Origin: Kosakonia radicincitans DSM 16656
GTDB taxonomy: Bacteria; Pseudomonadota; Gammaproteobacteria; Enterobacterales; Enterobacteriaceae
Assembly (NCBI RefSeq): GCF_000280495.2
Contig: NZ_CP018016.1
Coordinates: 1,674,001 to 1,738,000 of the forward strand
Direction: 5' to 3'
DNA length: 64,000 bases
In this document: positions 21,342-30,878 of the stretch, piece by piece
How positions within the stretch are numbered: the first letter of the stretch is position 1
Layout: each line of letters opens with the position of its first letter
Notes under the pieces: generated by a model
What the model saw: only the letters and a program-made list of their open reading frames with translations
The model's database searches: none
Told to the model about the DNA's origin: nothing
Position numbers and translations under genes: made by a program

Positions 21342-21884
21342 ATGACTTTAAAAGAATTACTCGTGGGCTTCGGCACCCAGGTCCGTAGTATCTGGATGAT
21401 TGGCCTGCATGCTTTCGCGAAACGCGAAACCCGTATGTACCCGGAAGAGCCGGTTTATCTGCCGCCGCGTTACCGTGGCCGTATTGTGCTGACGCGCGAC
21501 CCGGACGGTTCCGAGCGTTGCGTTGCCTGTAACCTTTGTGCGGTAGCGTGCCCGGTAGGCTGTATCTCGCTACAAAAAGCGGAGATGCAGGACGGTCGCT
21601 GGTATCCGGAATTTTTCCGTATCAACTTCTCACGCTGTATTTTCTGCGGTCTGTGCGAAGAGGCGTGCCCGACAACGGCGATTCAGCTCACCCCGGATTT
21701 CGAAATGGGTGAATACAAACGTCAGGACCTGGTGTACGAAAAAGAGGATCTGCTGATCTCCGGTCCGGGCAAATACCCGGAATATAACTTCTACCGGATG
21801 GCAGGTATGGCAATCGACGGCAAAGATAAAGGTGAAGCGGAAAACGAAGCCAAACCTATCGACGTCAAGAGCCTGTTACCGTAA
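21342..21884 (+). CDS. nuoI: NADH-quinone oxidoreductase subunit I (N6a/N6b)
   Basis: NuoI carries two [4Fe-4S] clusters, N6a and N6b, which pass electrons towards N2. The 180-residue ferredoxin-like protein has two CxxCxxCxxxCP motifs. The first is Cys60, 63, 66 and 70 ([12 protein letters not shown]) and the second Cys99, 102, 105 and 109 ([12 protein letters not shown]). An N-terminal amphipathic helix (residues about 1-27) lies against the membrane. Length and cysteine positions match E. coli exactly. Confidence 0.98.
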   Translation: MTLKELLVGFGTQVRSIWMIGLHAFAKRETRMYPEEPVYLPPRYRGRIVLTRDPDGSERCVACNLCAVACPVGCISLQKAEMQDGRWYPEFFRINFSRCIFCGLCEEACPTTAIQLTPDFEMGEYKRQDLVYEKEDLLISGPGKYPEYNFYRMAGMAIDGKDKGEAENEAKPIDVKSLLP

Positions 21885-21895
21885 GGAGAGGGGCA

Positions 21896-22450
21896 ATGGA
21901 GTTCGCTTTTTATATCTGTGGCCTGGTCGCCATCCTGACGACGGTACGCGTAATAACGCATACCAACCCGGTGCACGCTTTGCTGTATCTGATTGTGTCG
22001 CTGCTGGCCATTGCCGGGGTCTTCTTTTCACTCGGCGCTTACTTCGCCGGTGCGCTGGAGATCATCGTTTATGCCGGGGCCATCATGGTGCTGTTCGTGT
22101 TTGTGGTGATGATGCTGAACCTTGGCAATACCGTAGTCGAGCAGGAGCGCAACTGGCTGTCGCCGCAAATCTGGATCGGCCCGGCGCTGCTCTCTGCGGT
22201 GCTGCTGGTGGTGATGGTTTACGCCATTCTGGGCGTCAACGATCAGGGTATCGACGGGACGGCGATTAGCGCGAAAGCGGTCGGTATTACGCTGTTTGGT
22301 CCTTACGTTCTGGCCGTGGAGCTGGCCTCCATGCTGCTGCTGGCTGGCCTGGTTGTGGCCTTCCATCTGGGGCGCGAAGACAGGGCCGGTGAAGTGCTGA
22401 GCAATCGCACCGATGACCGCGCAAAAAGAAAAACGGAGGAGCAAGCATGA
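21896..22450 (+). CDS. nuoJ: NADH-quinone oxidoreductase subunit J
   Basis: NuoJ is a five-helix membrane subunit near the quinone cavity whose third helix changes shape during turnover. The 184-residue protein shows hydrophobic segments at about 2-20, 28-48, 54-77, 90-110 and 135-160. The conserved [24 protein letters not shown] spans helix 3. The charged tail ends [11 protein letters not shown]. An AAGGAG ribosome site precedes the start, and the end overlaps nuoK by four bases. Confidence 0.97.
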   Translation: MEFAFYICGLVAILTTVRVITHTNPVHALLYLIVSLLAIAGVFFSLGAYFAGALEIIVYAGAIMVLFVFVVMMLNLGNTVVEQERNWLSPQIWIGPALLSAVLLVVMVYAILGVNDQGIDGTAISAKAVGITLFGPYVLAVELASMLLLAGLVVAFHLGREDRAGEVLSNRTDDRAKRKTEEQA

Positions 22451-22749
22451 TCCCCTTACAACATGGACTGATCCTCGCGGCGATTTTGTTTGTTTTGGGT
22501 CTGACCGGTCTGGTTATCCGCCGCAACCTGCTGTTTATGCTGATTGGGCTGGAAATCATGATTAACGCTGCTGCGCTGGCCTTCGTGGTTGCCGGCAGCT
22601 ACTGGGGACAGACCGACGGGCAGGTGATGTATATCCTCGCCATTAGCCTCGCGGCTGCGGAAGCGAGTATTGGCCTGGCGTTGCTGCTGCAACTCCATCG
22701 TCGCCGCCAGAATCTGAATATCGATTCAGTAAGTGAGATGCGTGGATGA
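22447..22749 (+). CDS. nuoK: NADH-quinone oxidoreductase subunit K
   Basis: NuoK is a 100-residue, three-helix membrane subunit resembling MrpC and is part of the proton-translocating chain. The two conserved membrane glutamates lie in [15 protein letters not shown] (Glu36) and [15 protein letters not shown] (Glu72). The length equals E. coli NuoK. The start overlaps nuoJ and the stop overlaps nuoL, each by four bases. Confidence 0.97.
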   Translation: MIPLQHGLILAAILFVLGLTGLVIRRNLLFMLIGLEIMINAAALAFVVAGSYWGQTDGQVMYILAISLAAAEASIGLALLLQLHRRRQNLNIDSVSEMRG

Positions 22750-24587
22750 ACATGCTCGCCTTAACCATTATTCTGCCTTTTATTGGCTTTGTCTTACTGG
22801 CCTTTTCCCGCGGGCGCTGGTCAGAGAATCTTTCTGCGACCGTTGGCGTTGGCTCGATTGGCCTTGCGGCGCTGGTGACCGCTTTTGTCGGCGTTGATTT
22901 CTTCAACAACGGTCAGCAGGCGTTTTCGCAACCGTTATGGACGTGGATGGCGGTCGGTGATTTCAACATCGGTTTCAACCTGGTGCTGGACGGCCTGTCG
23001 CTGACCATGCTTTCGGTCGTTACCGGCGTGGGTTTCCTGATTCACATGTTCGCGTCCTGGTATATGCGCGGAGAAGAGGGCTACTCCCGTTTCTTCGCCT
23101 ACACCAACCTGTTTATCGCCAGCATGGTGGTACTGGTGCTGGCAGATAACCTGCTGCTGATGTACCTCGGCTGGGAAGGCGTGGGCCTGTGTTCCTATCT
23201 GCTGATCGGTTTCTACTACACCGATCCGAAGAATGGCGCAGCGGCGATGAAAGCGTTCGTCGTTACCCGTGTGGGTGATGTCTTCCTCGCTTTCGCGCTG
23301 TTCATCCTTTACAACGAACTGGGTACGCTGAACTTCCGCGAAATGGTTGAGCTGGCGCCGCAGCACTTCGCCAACGGCAATAACATGCTGATGTGGGCGA
23401 CGCTGATGCTGCTGGGCGGTGCGGTCGGTAAATCCGCGCAACTGCCGTTGCAGACATGGCTGGCGGACGCGATGGCTGGCCCGACGCCGGTTTCTGCGCT
23501 GATCCACGCCGCCACCATGGTGACCGCCGGTGTTTACCTGATTGCCCGTACGCATGGGCTGTTCCTGATGACGCCGGAAGTGCTGCATCTGGTTGGTATC
23601 GTCGGTGCGGTAACGCTGCTGATGGCGGGTTTCGCCGCGCTGGTGCAGACGGATATCAAACGCGTACTTGCCTACTCAACCATGAGCCAGATTGGTTACA
23701 TGTTCCTGGCGCTGGGTGTGCAGGCCTGGGACGCGGCGATTTTCCACCTGATGACGCATGCGTTCTTTAAAGCGCTGCTGTTCCTGTCGTCCGGTTCGGT
23801 GATCCTCGCCTGCCATCACGAGCAGAACATCTTCAAAATGGGTGGCCTGCGTAAGTCGATTCCGCTGGTCTATGCCTGCTTCCTGGTCGGTGGCGCGGCG
23901 CTGTCGGCGTTGCCATTGCTGACCGCAGGCTTCTTCAGTAAAGACGAAATCCTTGCCGGTGCGGTAGCAAACGGCCATGTCAATCTGATGATTGCCGGTC
24001 TGGTGGGCGCGTTTATGACATCGCTGTACACCTTCCGCCTGATTTTCATTGTCTTCCACGGGAAAGAACAGATTCACGCTCATGCAGGGAAGGGGATCAC
24101 CCATCATCTGCCGCTGATTGTGCTGCTGGTACTTTCCACCTTTATTGGCGCGATGATTGTGCCACCGCTGAGAGGCGTTCTGCCAGAAACCACCGAGCTG
24201 GCGCACAGCAGTGTGGTCATGCTGGAAGTGGCGTCCGGTGCGGTTGCTGTCATCGGTATTCTGCTGGCGGCCTGGCTGTGGCTGGGTAAACGTACGCTGG
24301 TGCACTCGATTGCCAACAGCGCGACAGGTCGCTTCTTCGGGACCTGGTGGTTCAATGCCTGGGGCTTCGATGCGCTGTACGACCGCATCTTTGTGAAGCC
24401 GTATCTTGGCATTGCCTGGCTGCTGAAGAGCGATCCGCTGAATGCGCTAATGAACATTCCGGCGATCCTGTCGCGCTTTGCAGGCAAAGGGCTGCTGTTT
24501 AGCGAGAACGGGTATCTGCGCTGGTATGTCGCGTCGATGAGCATTGGCGCTGTCGTGGTGTTGGCGTTGCTGATGGTATTGCGCTGA
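22746..24587 (+). CDS. nuoL: NADH-quinone oxidoreductase subunit L
   Basis: NuoL is the distal antiporter-like subunit of the membrane arm and carries the long lateral helix. The 613-residue protein has the conserved [21 protein letters not shown] region with Glu144. The broken-helix lysine lies in [34 protein letters not shown]. The C-terminal amphipathic helix HL lies at about residues 530-570 ([29 protein letters not shown]). After the stop codon the operon is interrupted by 237 bases with a REP-like element and other dyads before nuoM. Confidence 0.98.
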   Translation: MNMLALTIILPFIGFVLLAFSRGRWSENLSATVGVGSIGLAALVTAFVGVDFFNNGQQAFSQPLWTWMAVGDFNIGFNLVLDGLSLTMLSVVTGVGFLIHMFASWYMRGEEGYSRFFAYTNLFIASMVVLVLADNLLLMYLGWEGVGLCSYLLIGFYYTDPKNGAAAMKAFVVTRVGDVFLAFALFILYNELGTLNFREMVELAPQHFANGNNMLMWATLMLLGGAVGKSAQLPLQTWLADAMAGPTPVSALIHAATMVTAGVYLIARTHGLFLMTPEVLHLVGIVGAVTLLMAGFAALVQTDIKRVLAYSTMSQIGYMFLALGVQAWDAAIFHLMTHAFFKALLFLSSGSVILACHHEQNIFKMGGLRKSIPLVYACFLVGGAALSALPLLTAGFFSKDEILAGAVANGHVNLMIAGLVGAFMTSLYTFRLIFIVFHGKEQIHAHAGKGITHHLPLIVLLVLSTFIGAMIVPPLRGVLPETTELAHSSVVMLEVASGAVAVIGILLAAWLWLGKRTLVHSIANSATGRFFGTWWFNAWGFDALYDRIFVKPYLGIAWLLKSDPLNALMNIPAILSRFAGKGLLFSENGYLRWYVASMSIGAVVVLALLMVLR

Positions 24588-24824
24588 GTTTGTGGGCCGG
24601 ATGGCGCTGCGCTTATCCGGCTTACAAACTGAAAGAGAATTTTTAGAAAATTCGTTGAAAATCAGGTCCGAATGGACAGGCGTTATCGGCAAAGTCCGAG
24701 TGGACACCGCCTGCGCAGAGCAACCGGAGCGTACTAAAGTACGTGCGGATTGCGAGCACAGCCGGGGTTCGCGATGATGAGCAAGATAGCCTGAGGCGGA
24801 CTTAAACAAGGAACAAATATCGCC
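24588..24824. repeat. Dyad-rich nuoL-nuoM spacer with REP-like element
   Basis: The spacer holds several hairpin units. A REP-like palindrome lies at 24596-24621 (GCCGGATGGCG...TTATCCGGC). Two related dyads, GTCCGAATGGAC and GTCCGAGTGGAC, begin at 24666 and 24694, 28 bases apart. A hairpin at 24720-24753 has the core CGTAC-TAAA-GTACG inside GCAA/TTGC arms. A complementary end, GGCGGACTT, occurs near 24795. No ORF of use was seen. Such elements usually shape mRNA stability in long operons. Confidence 0.65.
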
Positions 24825-26354
24825 ATGTTATTACCCTGGCTAATACTGATTCCCTTTATCGGCGGCTTTCTCTGCTGGCAGACCGAACGCTTCGGCGTGA
24901 AGGTGCCGCGCTGGATAGCCCTGATCACCATGGGACTGACGCTGGCGCTTTCTCTGCAACTCTGGATGCAGGGCGGCTACTCTTTGACGCAATCCACCGG
25001 TCTGCCTGCCTGGCAGGAAGAGTTTAAACTGGCGTGGATCCCACGTTTCGGCATCAATATTCATCTGGCGATGGACGGTTTGTCGTTGCTGATGGTGGTG
25101 CTGACCGGTTTCCTCGGCGTGCTGGCGGTACTCTGCTCCTGGCGTGAAATCGAGAAATATCAGGGCTTCTTCCATCTCAACCTGATGTGGATTTTGGGCG
25201 GCGTTATCGGCGTGTTCCTTGCCATCGACATGTTCCTGTTCTTCTTCTTCTGGGAAATGATGCTGGTGCCGATGTACTTCCTGATTGCACTGTGGGGCCA
25301 CAAAGCCTCCGACGGGAAGACGCGTATTACGGCTGCGACCAAGTTCTTCATCTATACCCAGGCCAGTGGTCTGGTGATGTTGATTGCCATCCTGGCGCTG
25401 GTAGTGGTGCACTATAACGCGACCGGCGTCTGGACATTCGACTATGAAGACCTGCTGAAAACGCCGATGTCTGACCACGTCGAATATCTGCTGATGCTTG
25501 GTTTCTTCATCGCCTTCGCGGTGAAAATGCCGGTGGTGCCGCTGCACGGTTGGTTACCGGATGCGCACTCGCAGGCACCGACAGCAGGTTCCGTTGACCT
25601 GGCGGGGATCCTGCTGAAAACCGCAGCCTACGGTTTGCTGCGCTTCTCGCTGCCGCTGTTCCCGAATGCTTCCGCAGAGTTTGCCCCCATCGCCATGTGG
25701 CTGGGCGTCATCGGTATTTTCTACGGTGCGTGGATGGCGTTCACCCAGACGGATATCAAACGCCTGATCGCTTACACCTCGGTGTCCCACATGGGCTTCG
25801 TGCTGATTGCTATCTACACCGGCAGCCAGCTGGCCTATCAGGGCGCGGTTATCCAGATGATTGCGCACGGTCTTTCTGCGGCGGGTCTGTTTATCCTGTG
25901 CGGTCAGTTGTACGAACGTCTGCATACCCGCGACATGCGTATGATGGGCGGGCTGTGGAGCAAGATTAAATGGTTGCCGGCGCTGTCGATGTTCTTCGCT
26001 GTCGCCACGTTGGGTATGCCGGGTACCGGTAACTTCGTCGGTGAATTCATGATCCTCTTCGGCAGCTACCAGGTTGTGCCGATGATCACGGTGATTTCTA
26101 CCTTCGGTCTGGTTTTCGCATCGGTTTACTCACTGGCAATGCTGCATCGCGCCTACTTCGGTAAAGCGAAAAGCGAACTGGCCAGCAAGGAACTGCCGGG
26201 GCTGTCACTGCGCGAGCTGTTTATGATCCTGATCCTGGTTGTACTTCTGGTACTGCTTGGCTTCTATCCGCAGCCGATTCTGGATACCTCGCATGCCGCG
26301 ATGGGTAATATCCAGCAGTGGTTTGTTAATTCTATTACTACTACAAGGCCGTAA
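24825..26354 (+). CDS. nuoM: NADH-quinone oxidoreductase subunit M
   Basis: NuoM is one of three antiporter-like proton-pumping subunits, between NuoN and NuoL. The 509-residue protein has about 14 hydrophobic helices. The essential Glu144 is in FFFFWEMMLVPMYFLIALWGH. The broken-helix lysine lies in AFAVKMPVVPLHGWLPDAHSQAPTAGSVDLAGILLKTAAYG, and the helix-8/12 region in QTDIKRLIAYTSVSHMGF. An AAGGAAC Shine-Dalgarno sequence precedes it despite the large gap after nuoL. nuoN starts six bases after the stop. Confidence 0.98.
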   Translation: MLLPWLILIPFIGGFLCWQTERFGVKVPRWIALITMGLTLALSLQLWMQGGYSLTQSTGLPAWQEEFKLAWIPRFGINIHLAMDGLSLLMVVLTGFLGVLAVLCSWREIEKYQGFFHLNLMWILGGVIGVFLAIDMFLFFFFWEMMLVPMYFLIALWGHKASDGKTRITAATKFFIYTQASGLVMLIAILALVVVHYNATGVWTFDYEDLLKTPMSDHVEYLLMLGFFIAFAVKMPVVPLHGWLPDAHSQAPTAGSVDLAGILLKTAAYGLLRFSLPLFPNASAEFAPIAMWLGVIGIFYGAWMAFTQTDIKRLIAYTSVSHMGFVLIAIYTGSQLAYQGAVIQMIAHGLSAAGLFILCGQLYERLHTRDMRMMGGLWSKIKWLPALSMFFAVATLGMPGTGNFVGEFMILFGSYQVVPMITVISTFGLVFASVYSLAMLHRAYFGKAKSELASKELPGLSLRELFMILILVVLLVLLGFYPQPILDTSHAAMGNIQQWFVNSITTTRP

Positions 26355-26360
26355 ATCGCC

Positions 26361-27818
26361 ATGACAATTACTCCACAACACCTGATTGCGCTGCTGCCGC
26401 TGCTGATCGTCGGATTGACGGTGGTGGTTGTGATGCTCTCCATTGCGTGGCGACGCAACCATTTCCTCAATGCCACGCTGTCGGTCATCGGCCTGAACGT
26501 CGCGCTGCTCTCCCTGTGGTTTGTCGGGCAGGCGGGAGCTATGGATGTGACGCCGCTGATGCGCGTCGATGGTTACGCCATGCTCTACACCGGGCTGGTG
26601 CTACTGGCGAGCCTTGCCACCTGCACCTTCGCTTATCCGTGGCTGGAAGGGTATAATGACAACAAAGAAGAGTTTTATCTGCTGGTACTGATTGCCGCAA
26701 TGGGCGGCATTCTGTTGGCTAACGCCAACCATATGGCGGCGTTGTTCCTTGGTATTGAACTGATCTCCCTGCCGCTGTTCGGGCTGGTGGGTTATGCCTT
26801 CCGCCAGAAACGTTCGCTGGAAGCCAGTATCAAGTACACCATTCTGTCTGCCGCAGCGTCTTCTTTCCTGCTGTTCGGTATCGCACTGGTGTATGCGCAA
26901 ACCGGGAATCTGGCATTTGTTGCTATCGGTAAGAGCCTCGGTGAAGGCATGCTGCACGAGCCGCTGCTGCTGGCGGGTCTGGGCCTGATGATTGTCGGTC
27001 TCGGTTTCAAACTCTCACTGGTGCCGTTCCACCTGTGGACGCCGGACGTTTATCAGGGCGCGCCTGCGCCGGTCTCAACCTTCCTGGCGACCGCCAGCAA
27101 AATCGCCATCTTTGGCGTGCTGATGCGTTTGTTCCTCTATGCGCCGGTCAGCGACAGTGAAGCCGTTCGTGTGGTGCTGGGTCTTATCGCCTTTGTTTCC
27201 ATTATCTTCGGTAACCTGATGGCGCTGAGCCAGACCAACATCAAACGTCTGCTCGGTTTCTCCTCCATCTCGCACCTCGGCTATTTGCTGGTGGCGCTGA
27301 TTGCGTTGCAGAGCGGCCAGATGTCGATGGAAACCGTTGGTGTCTATCTGGCCGGTTACCTGTTCAGCAGCCTCGGCGCGTTTGGTGTGGTGAGTCTGAT
27401 GTCCAGCCCGTATCGCGGCCCGGACGCAGAATCACTTTACTCCTATCGTGGTCTGTTCTGGCACCGTCCGATTCTCTCGGCGGTTCTGACGGTGATGATG
27501 TTGTCGCTGGCAGGTATTCCAATGACCTTAGGCTTTATCGGTAAGTTCTACATCCTTGCCGTTGGCGTCGAAGCGCACCTGTGGTGGTTGACGGGCGCTG
27601 TGGTGGTCGGTTCGGCGATTGGTTTGTATTACTACCTGCGTGTGGCGGTGAGCCTCTATCTGAGTGCGCCGCAGCAGCTGAACCGCGATGCGCCATCCGA
27701 CTGGGCCTACAGTGCCGGCGGGATTGTGGTGCTGATCTCTGCGTTGCTGGTACTGCTGTTGGGTATTTACCCGCAGCCGCTGATCAGTATCGTACAATTA
27801 GCGCTGCCGATGATGTAA
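26361..27818 (+). CDS. nuoN: NADH-quinone oxidoreductase subunit N
   Basis: NuoN is the proximal antiporter-like subunit, next to NuoJ/K/A. The 485-residue protein matches E. coli NuoN end to end. It shows the catalytic membrane glutamate in [33 protein letters not shown]. The broken-helix lysine lies in [39 protein letters not shown], and helix-12 lysine is near [19 protein letters not shown]. It is the last nuo gene and is followed by a strong terminator. Confidence 0.98.
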   Translation: MTITPQHLIALLPLLIVGLTVVVVMLSIAWRRNHFLNATLSVIGLNVALLSLWFVGQAGAMDVTPLMRVDGYAMLYTGLVLLASLATCTFAYPWLEGYNDNKEEFYLLVLIAAMGGILLANANHMAALFLGIELISLPLFGLVGYAFRQKRSLEASIKYTILSAAASSFLLFGIALVYAQTGNLAFVAIGKSLGEGMLHEPLLLAGLGLMIVGLGFKLSLVPFHLWTPDVYQGAPAPVSTFLATASKIAIFGVLMRLFLYAPVSDSEAVRVVLGLIAFVSIIFGNLMALSQTNIKRLLGFSSISHLGYLLVALIALQSGQMSMETVGVYLAGYLFSSLGAFGVVSLMSSPYRGPDAESLYSYRGLFWHRPILSAVLTVMMLSLAGIPMTLGFIGKFYILAVGVEAHLWWLTGAVVVGSAIGLYYYLRVAVSLYLSAPQQLNRDAPSDWAYSAGGIVVLISALLVLLLGIYPQPLISIVQLALPMM

Positions 27819-27837
27819 TGGCCTATAGCGCATAAAG

Positions 27838-27872
27838 AAAAACCGCCGGGCTGCAAACCTGGCGGTTTTTTT
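27838..27872. terminator. nuo operon terminator, bidirectional with cheV
   Basis: AAAACCGCC(GGG) and (CCT)GGCGGTTTT form a GC-rich stem flanked by an A-tract and a T-tract, so it can end both nuoN and convergent cheV transcripts. Confidence 0.9.
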
Positions 27873-27884
27873 ATGGCGCAGAAA

Positions 27885-28910
27885 TTACTTCGCCAGTAAC
27901 GGCTGTGAAGCAACCTGGTGGTGGCTAATCAGCGGGCCGCGTACATTATTGGCCGCGCGGTCGAGCACTTCCTGAATCACTGACGAAAGCTCGTTGATTT
28001 CGAACTTCGCAACATAGCCGTCGGCCTGCACTTTACGTACGTGATCTTCGTTCGCGCTACCGGAGAGTGACGAGTGGATCACCACCGGAATATTTTTCAG
28101 GCGCGGATCGGTTTTGATCAGACGCGTTAAAGTAAAGCCGTCCATTTCCGGCATTTCAAGATCGGTCAGTACCATGGCGATCTTATCGCTAACCGGTATA
28201 CCTTCACTGTCGGCCTGCTGCGCCAGAAGCTGGATTTTCTCCCACGCATCTTTGCCAGTGATATGCATGTCGGTCGGAATTTCCATCGCGTTGAGGCCTT
28301 TTTCCAGCATGGCGCGCGCCACTTTGGAGTCTTCCGCCACAATCGCCACCGAGCCCGGCTTCAGATGGAATTTCTTGTCCGGCACATGATCGCCATGAAC
28401 GTCGTGATCCGCAGGCACAATGTCATACAGGATCTGCTCAACATCCAGCACCATCGCCAGATTGTTGGTGTCCTTATCGTCATCCAGGCAGGCAATGCTG
28501 GTGATATAACGACCGTTGATCGCTTTCTCAGCCGTATGCACTTGTTTCCAGTCCAGGCGAGTGATGTTATCTACCGACTCCACCGCAAAGGCCTGCACGC
28601 TACGGGCATATTCTGTGATTAACAAAATATTGAGGCCGGTCGTGGGCTTGCAGCCCGCCACCGCCGCCAGGTCAATCACCGGGATCACCTGGTCGCGGAT
28701 ATTGACCATCCCCAGTAAGGGCGGCTTCATTCCGGCAGGGCGAGTGAAGGTGGGCATCGGTACTATTTCGCGCAATTTAAACACGTTGATGCCAAACAAC
28801 TCTGCTTTCGTGGAATCTAACGACGTGCCGAGACGAAACAGCAACAGCTCAAACCGGTTCGACAGAGTAAGATTCGCCCTGTCATCGATGTCTTTCTGGA
28901 AATTATCCAT
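27885..28910 (-). CDS. cheV: CheV-type chemotaxis coupling protein
   Basis: CheV joins a CheW coupling domain to a response-regulator receiver domain and adapts signalling between chemoreceptors and CheA. From the ATG at 28910 the protein has 341 residues. The CheW domain spans about 18-165 (FELLLFRLG, MVNIRDQVIPVIDLAA). The receiver domain spans about 185-320, with the acidic pair in IVAEDSK and the phosphoacceptor Asp250 in VLTDLEMPEMDG. A GAGGG sequence suits this ATG; an ATG one codon upstream is the alternative. A further 57-residue upstream extension is rejected because it would overlap rnz. Salmonella has a cheV at this place; E. coli K-12 does not. Confidence 0.92.
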   Translation of the reverse strand: MDNFQKDIDDRANLTLSNRFELLLFRLGTSLDSTKAELFGINVFKLREIVPMPTFTRPAGMKPPLLGMVNIRDQVIPVIDLAAVAGCKPTTGLNILLITEYARSVQAFAVESVDNITRLDWKQVHTAEKAINGRYITSIACLDDDKDTNNLAMVLDVEQILYDIVPADHDVHGDHVPDKKFHLKPGSVAIVAEDSKVARAMLEKGLNAMEIPTDMHITGKDAWEKIQLLAQQADSEGIPVSDKIAMVLTDLEMPEMDGFTLTRLIKTDPRLKNIPVVIHSSLSGSANEDHVRKVQADGYVAKFEINELSSVIQEVLDRAANNVRGPLISHHQVASQPLLAK

Positions 28911-28944
28911 CATGCCCTCAATAGAAGATGCCTGCGTATATCTA

Positions 28945-28971
28945 TTATCGGCATGCGGTGAAAAAAATAGA
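28945..28971 (-). promoter_or_regulatory. Sigma-28 (FliA) type promoter for cheV
   Basis: On the minus strand GCCGATAA (28945-28952), a perfect FliA -10 element, lies about 35 bases upstream of the cheV start. The -35 position, 11 bases further, reads TCTATTTT, matching consensus TAAAGTTT at five of eight positions. This would put cheV in the late flagellar regulon. The -10 is read directly; usage is inferred. Confidence 0.65.
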
Positions 28972-28986
28972 GTGCCTAAATTAAAA

Positions 28987-29904
28987 TCAAATGTGAACCA
29001 ACGCAAAATCCTCAGCCATAGTTGTTTGCGCAAAGATCGCCTGGCATTCGGCCAGCAATGCCTGGCTACCTTTATCGTCATAGCGTGAACTGAGGTGAGT
29101 AATCACCAGCCTGCCTGCGCCCGCGTTCAGCGCCAGTTGCGCGGCCTGTCGCGTTGAACTGTGACCGCGGCTATTCGCTTTCTCCTCCATTGCGCTTTCC
29201 AGCGTGGCTTCATGCACCAGCAGATCCACACCGCGCGCCAGTTCAAGCGATGCAGGGCAGGGAGAGGTATCGCCAAAAATCGCCAGCTTTTTACCTGGCT
29301 CTGCCGAGGCAAGGTAATCCGCACCGCACAGCGTGCGGCCATCTTCCAGCGTTACCGTTTCACCCGCTTTTAATTTCTGAAACAGCGGCCCTGGCGTTAC
29401 GCCTGCGGCGATTAGCGCGGCCGCGTCCAGTGCGCCGGGCTTATCATGCTCTTCAATACGATAACCGTAGCACTCCACCGGGTGCGCCAGCGGGTAAGCC
29501 GTCACTTTGCGCAGACCGTCATCCACCACCAGCCCGGCAGTGACTTCATGGATGGTCAGCGGGTAGTCGGTCCATGAACCGCTCAGCCTTAAAGTTGTTT
29601 CCACAAACTCGCGAATGCCTTGCGGGCCATAGATATCCAGTGGCTGAACATTCCCGGCCATCGAGCGGCTGCACAGCAACCCCGGCAAACCAAACAGGTG
29701 ATCGCCATGCAGATGAGTGATAAAAATTTTGTCCAGCTTGCCTGGGTGGAACGCCGTACGCAGCATCTGGTGCTGCGTGCCTTCACCACAATCAAACAAC
29801 CAAAGCCCTGCGCGGGTTGGGTGCTGTAAATTCAACAGCATCGCCGTTACGTTACGCGTGCGCGTCGGGACTCCGGCGGAGGTGCCCAGGAAAATCAGTT
29901 CCAC
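28987..29904 (-). CDS. rnz: Ribonuclease BN / RNase Z
   Basis: This metallo-beta-lactamase nuclease (ElaC/Rbn) processes tRNA 3' ends as endo- and exoribonuclease. The 305-residue product has the zinc motif HLHGDH at about residues 64-69 ([15 protein letters not shown]). Further metal ligands are in the [10 protein letters not shown] and VHEATLE regions and His in [11 protein letters not shown]. The N-terminus [21 protein letters not shown] is typical of ElaC. Length equals the E. coli protein. cheV lies 76 bases downstream on the same strand, but has its own likely promoter. Confidence 0.96.
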   Translation of the reverse strand: MELIFLGTSAGVPTRTRNVTAMLLNLQHPTRAGLWLFDCGEGTQHQMLRTAFHPGKLDKIFITHLHGDHLFGLPGLLCSRSMAGNVQPLDIYGPQGIREFVETTLRLSGSWTDYPLTIHEVTAGLVVDDGLRKVTAYPLAHPVECYGYRIEEHDKPGALDAAALIAAGVTPGPLFQKLKAGETVTLEDGRTLCGADYLASAEPGKKLAIFGDTSPCPASLELARGVDLLVHEATLESAMEEKANSRGHSSTRQAAQLALNAGAGRLVITHLSSRYDDKGSQALLAECQAIFAQTTMAEDFALVHI

Positions 29905-29970
29905 AGTTTTGCTCTGCCCAAATCACAAAAAATTGAGTATAACGGGATGATAACAAATAAGGAGCAAGAG

Positions 29971-30432
29971 ATGATCCGCTGGCAAGACCTGCACCATTCT
30001 GAACTCACCGTTGCTGAACTCTACGCTGCACTGAAGCTGCGCTGTGAAGTGTTTGTTGTCGAGCAAACCTGCCCTTATCTGGACGTGGATGGCGATGACC
30101 TGACAGGAGAAAACCGGCATATTCTTGGCTGGAAAGAGAATCAGCTGGTGGCGTATGCGAGGATTCTGAAAAGTGATGATGATCTGTCGCCCGTGGTGAT
30201 TGGCCGGGTGATTGTCAGCGCTCAGGTCAGAGGGGAAAAACTGGGCTACCAGTTGATGGAGCGCGCCGTGAACTCCTGTGAGCAACATTGGCCGCAGCAG
30301 GCGCTGTACCTGGGTGCGCAGGCACATCTGCAATCTTTTTATGCGCACTTTGGCTTTCAGCCAGTGACGGATGTCTATGATGAAGATGGCATTGCGCACA
30401 TCGGAATGGCGCGGGAGATCCACCAGGCGTAA
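29971..30432 (+). CDS. elaA: GNAT-family acetyltransferase ElaA
   Basis: ElaA is a 153-residue GCN5-related N-acetyltransferase of unknown substrate. The acetyl-CoA binding loop is visible as VIGRVIVSAQVRGEKLGYQLM (about residues 75-95), with the R/Q-x-x-G-x-G/L pattern RGEKLG. The C-terminal part AQAHLQSFYAHFGFQPV is also typical of the fold. The start at 29971 is chosen over upstream in-frame ATG because AAGGAG lies eight bases upstream and the protein then matches E. coli length. elaB follows after 53 bases. Confidence 0.93.
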   Translation: MIRWQDLHHSELTVAELYAALKLRCEVFVVEQTCPYLDVDGDDLTGENRHILGWKENQLVAYARILKSDDDLSPVVIGRVIVSAQVRGEKLGYQLMERAVNSCEQHWPQQALYLGAQAHLQSFYAHFGFQPVTDVYDEDGIAHIGMAREIHQA

Positions 30433-30485
30433 CCCGCAGTGTTTGTCTATAGTTAGCGGACAGGTGCATAACATGGAGACAAACG

Positions 30486-30791
30486 ATGTCATATCACTCT
30501 TATGATTCAAATATTGATGACGACCTGACCCTGCTGAGCGAAACGCTGGAAGAAGTCCTCCGCTCCTCGGGCGACCCTGCAGACCAGAAGTACATCGAAC
30601 TCAAAGCCCGCGCCGAGAAGGCGCTGCATGACGTGAAGAACCGCGTCAGCAGCGCGTCGGATACCTACTACTATCGGGCGAAAAAAGCGGTGTATCGCGC
30701 CGACGATTATGTTCATGAAAAACCGTGGCAGGGCATTGGCGCTGGTGCTGCTGTCGGTCTGGTGCTCGGCCTGCTACTGGCCCGCCGCTAA
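30486..30791 (+). CDS. elaB: ElaB, C-tail-anchored stationary-phase membrane protein
   Basis: ElaB is a DUF883 protein. In E. coli, ElaB and its paralogue YqjD are inner-membrane proteins anchored by the C-terminus, are induced by RpoS, and bind ribosomes. The 101-residue product has a charged helical part (residues 12-65, likely coiled coil) and a glycine/alanine-rich terminal membrane helix (GIGAGAAVGLVLGLLLARR). A CTATAG(T) -10-like element lies at about 30447-30453, consistent with RpoS use; this is inferred. The Shine-Dalgarno sequence GGAGAC precedes the ATG. Confidence 0.94.
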   Translation: MSYHSYDSNIDDDLTLLSETLEEVLRSSGDPADQKYIELKARAEKALHDVKNRVSSASDTYYYRAKKAVYRADDYVHEKPWQGIGAGAAVGLVLGLLLARR

Positions 30792-30878
30792 CGCTTCACT
30801 TCCCCTCCCTGGAAGGGGGTACTGTTATTACGTTTAGTACCCCGTATACTATGTGGTTTTTAACAGGGAGGGGCTCGC

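Noticed and set aside
24660..24760. Repeated dyads as a possible CRISPR array
   Set aside because: Only two short related units with no consistent repeat-spacer pattern. They are palindromic intergenic elements.
28914..29081. N-terminal extension of cheV by about 57 residues
   Set aside because: It would run through the FliA-type promoter and into rnz, and the CheW domain begins after the chosen start.
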